DNA from: Arenibacter catalasegens
GTDB lineage: Bacteria; Bacteroidota; Bacteroidia; Flavobacteriales; Flavobacteriaceae
Assembly: GCF_002909235.1 (NCBI RefSeq)
Contig: NZ_PHQQ01000024.1
Location: 41,576-105,575 of the forward strand
Length of the DNA stretch: 64,000 nucleotides
Reading direction: 5' to 3'
Shown here: one piece after another, positions 62,453-64,000 of the stretch
How positions within the stretch are numbered: position 1 is the stretch's first letter
Layout of the letters: each line of letters starts with the position of its first letter
Notes under the pieces: model-generated
The model's database searches: none
Seen by the model: the letters and a program-made list of their open reading frames with translations, nothing else
Told to the model about the DNA's origin: nothing
Program-made: the position numbers and the translations under genes

Positions 62453-62869
62453 CTAGTCGTAAAAATAAGATTGAATTATACTTCTAAAGTTTATATCGGA
62501 CAATGGCTTATGAAGGCACTCTTTAACTCGGGAATTGGACAATGCTTTATACGTCACCTCTTCACTTCCATTAGCGGTTAATACAGCTACAACAATCTTT
62601 TCCTTTTCTTCCTCTCTAAATAGAATATTAAAGGCCTCCAAAAATTGCCATCCATTCATTACTGGCATTTCGATATCTAGAATCAACAGGAAACTACCTT
62701 CGTCTATATCATTAATATTTTTCTCAATGAAATCCAAGGCTCTATGTCCGTCCGTAACAGTATCTATTTCTAAATCCGGAATAAGCTTTTTTAAAAAAAG
62801 TTTATTTAGCATATTGGTTGTTCCGTCGTCATCAACCAATAATACCCATTTTAATCTAGTAGAATTCAT
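62453..62869 (-). CDS. Stand-alone response-regulator receiver protein
   Basis: A 138-residue CheY-like protein without output domain. The acidic pair is in VLLVDDDGTTNML, the phosphorylation Asp in LLILDIEMPVMNGWQF, the Thr in VVAVLTANGSEEV and the Lys in CLHKPLSD. It probably relays phosphate from a hybrid histidine kinase elsewhere. It is a single gene. Confidence 0.93.
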   Translation of the reverse strand: MNSTRLKWVLLVDDDGTTNMLNKLFLKKLIPDLEIDTVTDGHRALDFIEKNINDIDEGSFLLILDIEMPVMNGWQFLEAFNILFREEEKEKIVVAVLTANGSEEVTYKALSNSRVKECLHKPLSDINFRSIIQSYFYD

Positions 62870-63085
62870 TAATTTTTAAATGTTTAAATCAAAAGTGCTT
62901 TTGTAAATTTTGTAAAAATATTTAACAAAAAGTACAAATATAGATTTAGTTCATACTTCATTACCTGTTTTGGATAAAAAAATCATATAATTATTCATTT
63001 GTTACATCATTTTTGAAATACTGGTGTTTTAAGTAGTGTTAGTTCACTAAATACCATATTTAAAAACAAATAACCCATAAAACGC

Positions 63086-63754
63086 CTATTTCCAGTTAAT
63101 TGGCAGTTCTCCTTTATCCGTTAATATTTTGTTCGTTTTACTAAAATGCTTGTTACCAAACCAATATCCCCTATTGGCACTCAAAGGTGATGGATGTCCA
63201 GAAGTTAAAATATGATGCTTTTGGGCATCGATCAATTTTGCTTTCTTTTTGGCAAAACCGCCCCATAACAAAAATATAAGGCCCTCCATGGCTTCTGATA
63301 GGTTATGGATCAAGGTATCTGTAAAAATCTCCCATCCTTGGTTTTGGTGACTAGCCGCTTCATGCTCCCTAACCGTCAGGGTTGCATTGAGCAATAAAAC
63401 TCCTTGATTCGCCCAACGCTCTAAATTCCCGCTTTTAGGGTACGAGGTTCCCAAATCCATATCGATCTCCTTAAAAATATTAGCCAGGGAAGGCGGGTGT
63501 GCCACACCATCATTTACAGAAAAACAAAGTCCATTGGCCTGTCCAGGTCCATGATATGGATCCTGACCTATAATGATAACTTTGGTATCGATTAGGTGAC
63601 AATGATCAAATGCTGCAAAAATATCGCGCTCCAGTGGGTAACAGGTATTCTCCCTATACTCCTGTTCAACAAAATTGATAAGGGATTTAAAATAAGGCTT
63701 ATCAAATTCTGTCAACATAAGAGTGTCCCAACTATCATGCAAGTTAAATATCAC
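63086..63754 (-). CDS. ung: Uracil-DNA glycosylase
   Basis: A 222-residue family 1 UDG. The water-activating loop GQDPYHGPGQ has Asp65 and His68. Uracil recognition is in NGLCFSVNDGVAHPPSLANIF. The minor-groove loop HPSPLSANRGYWFG is near the end. The start codon is GTG at 63754. It removes uracil from DNA to begin base-excision repair. It is a single gene. Confidence 0.95.
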   Translation of the reverse strand: MIFNLHDSWDTLMLTEFDKPYFKSLINFVEQEYRENTCYPLERDIFAAFDHCHLIDTKVIIIGQDPYHGPGQANGLCFSVNDGVAHPPSLANIFKEIDMDLGTSYPKSGNLERWANQGVLLLNATLTVREHEAASHQNQGWEIFTDTLIHNLSEAMEGLIFLLWGGFAKKKAKLIDAQKHHILTSGHPSPLSANRGYWFGNKHFSKTNKILTDKGELPINWK

Positions 63755-63883
63755 GTTCTATAATAATTTAAAGGATTATCGTTCATTACATGTTTCCATG
63801 CATCAGGCCTCATTTAGTAAGTTTTCATAAGGAATAATATCAAAAATAGGCTAAATTATAGACAATTTTCATCTATTATAATA

Positions 63884-64000
63884 CTCCCCAATTTTAGGAC
63901 AGCAAGTTAAGTTGTAATTTAACCCTGTCAAATATGAAGAGATCAAGAAGAAAATTCAGTGCATCGTTCAAGGCCAAAGTGGCCATTGAGGCGTTAAAGG
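63884..64000 (+). mobile_element. Left end of an IS3-family insertion sequence
   Basis: The sequence CTCCCCAATTTTAGGACAG (63884-63902) resembles the terminal repeats of IS3-type elements in Bacteroidota, and the transposase gene begins 50 bases inside. The element runs off the right edge, so its right end and target duplication cannot be checked here. Confidence 0.6.
63934..64000 (+). CDS. IS3-family transposase OrfA, 5' part only
   Basis: From ATG 63934 the frame reads MKRSRRKFSASFKAKVAIEA, the helix-turn-helix start of IS3/IS911-type OrfA proteins. Only 22 codons are inside the window. OrfB should follow by programmed frameshift beyond the edge. Confidence 0.8.
   Translation, partial: MKRSRRKFSASFKAKVAIEALK

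Overview
The window looks like part of a chromosome from a marine-type member of the Flavobacteriaceae (Bacteroidota). The signs are low GC content, promoters with the Bacteroidota -7 box (TAnnTTTG), a TonB-dependent receptor with a CarboxypepD_reg-like plug extension, a fused E1 alpha/beta 2-oxoacid dehydrogenase, many short lipoproteins, and start codons with little Shine-Dalgarno signal. I see no tRNA, rRNA, CRISPR array or phage block. The only mobile element is the start of an IS3-family insertion sequence running off the right edge.

Layout: 1-5.6 kb holds a lipoprotein M3 metallopeptidase (3' end cut off), a small decayed gene remnant, an FAD/berberine-bridge oxidoreductase, a secreted cupin and a three-part AraC-type regulator. 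5.9-9.8 kb is an iron-uptake operon (two DtxR/MntR-like genes, FeoB GTPase, FeoB permease) behind a DtxR-type palindrome. Two of its reading frames are interrupted by in-frame stops. 10-13.4 kb carries a sugar-phosphate isomerase-like protein, a P1B-4-type metal-exporting ATPase and a Fur-family repressor. 13.6-26.3 kb is mostly housekeeping and envelope genes (hydrolase, DoxX, rRNA pseudouridine synthase, topoisomerase III, FKBP, beta-lactamase-fold hydrolase, cold-shock protein, TonB receptor, OsmC).

26.8-27.4 kb has a transcription unit of three tiny unannotated genes: two tandem paralogous 28-residue peptides and a 43-residue peptide, followed by a strong terminator and preceded by an inverted repeat. 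It is the most novel item in the window. 27.4-43.6 kb contains EamA, LemA/DUF2207, two pirins, a TMEM175-like channel with a premature TGA, a diheme cytochrome lipoprotein, an SSL2-type helicase, LpxD, a DEAD-box helicase, an M28 peptidase, a ribosome hibernation factor and TerC.

43.7-48.7 kb is a six-gene type III polyketide synthase cluster with its own ACP, ketosynthase, dehydratase, methyltransferase and flavin oxidoreductase. 48.8-50.1 kb encodes an OmpA lipoprotein and a lipocalin-like lipoprotein. 50.3-57.4 kb is a regulatory and metabolic block. A fused E1 dehydrogenase gene is followed by an NtrB/NtrC-like two-component pair. Just downstream is a sigma-54 promoter with two tandem palindromes and a third inverted repeat in front of a small Cys-rich protein, glutamate dehydrogenase, a Rnk/GreA-like protein and a hypothetical protein, ending in two back-to-back terminators. 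57.4-64 kb has a 2OG-Fe(II) oxygenase, DinB, SUI1, DUF1835, a nucleoside phosphorylase, a cytosolic NMT1-like binding protein, a lone receiver protein, uracil-DNA glycosylase and the IS3 end.
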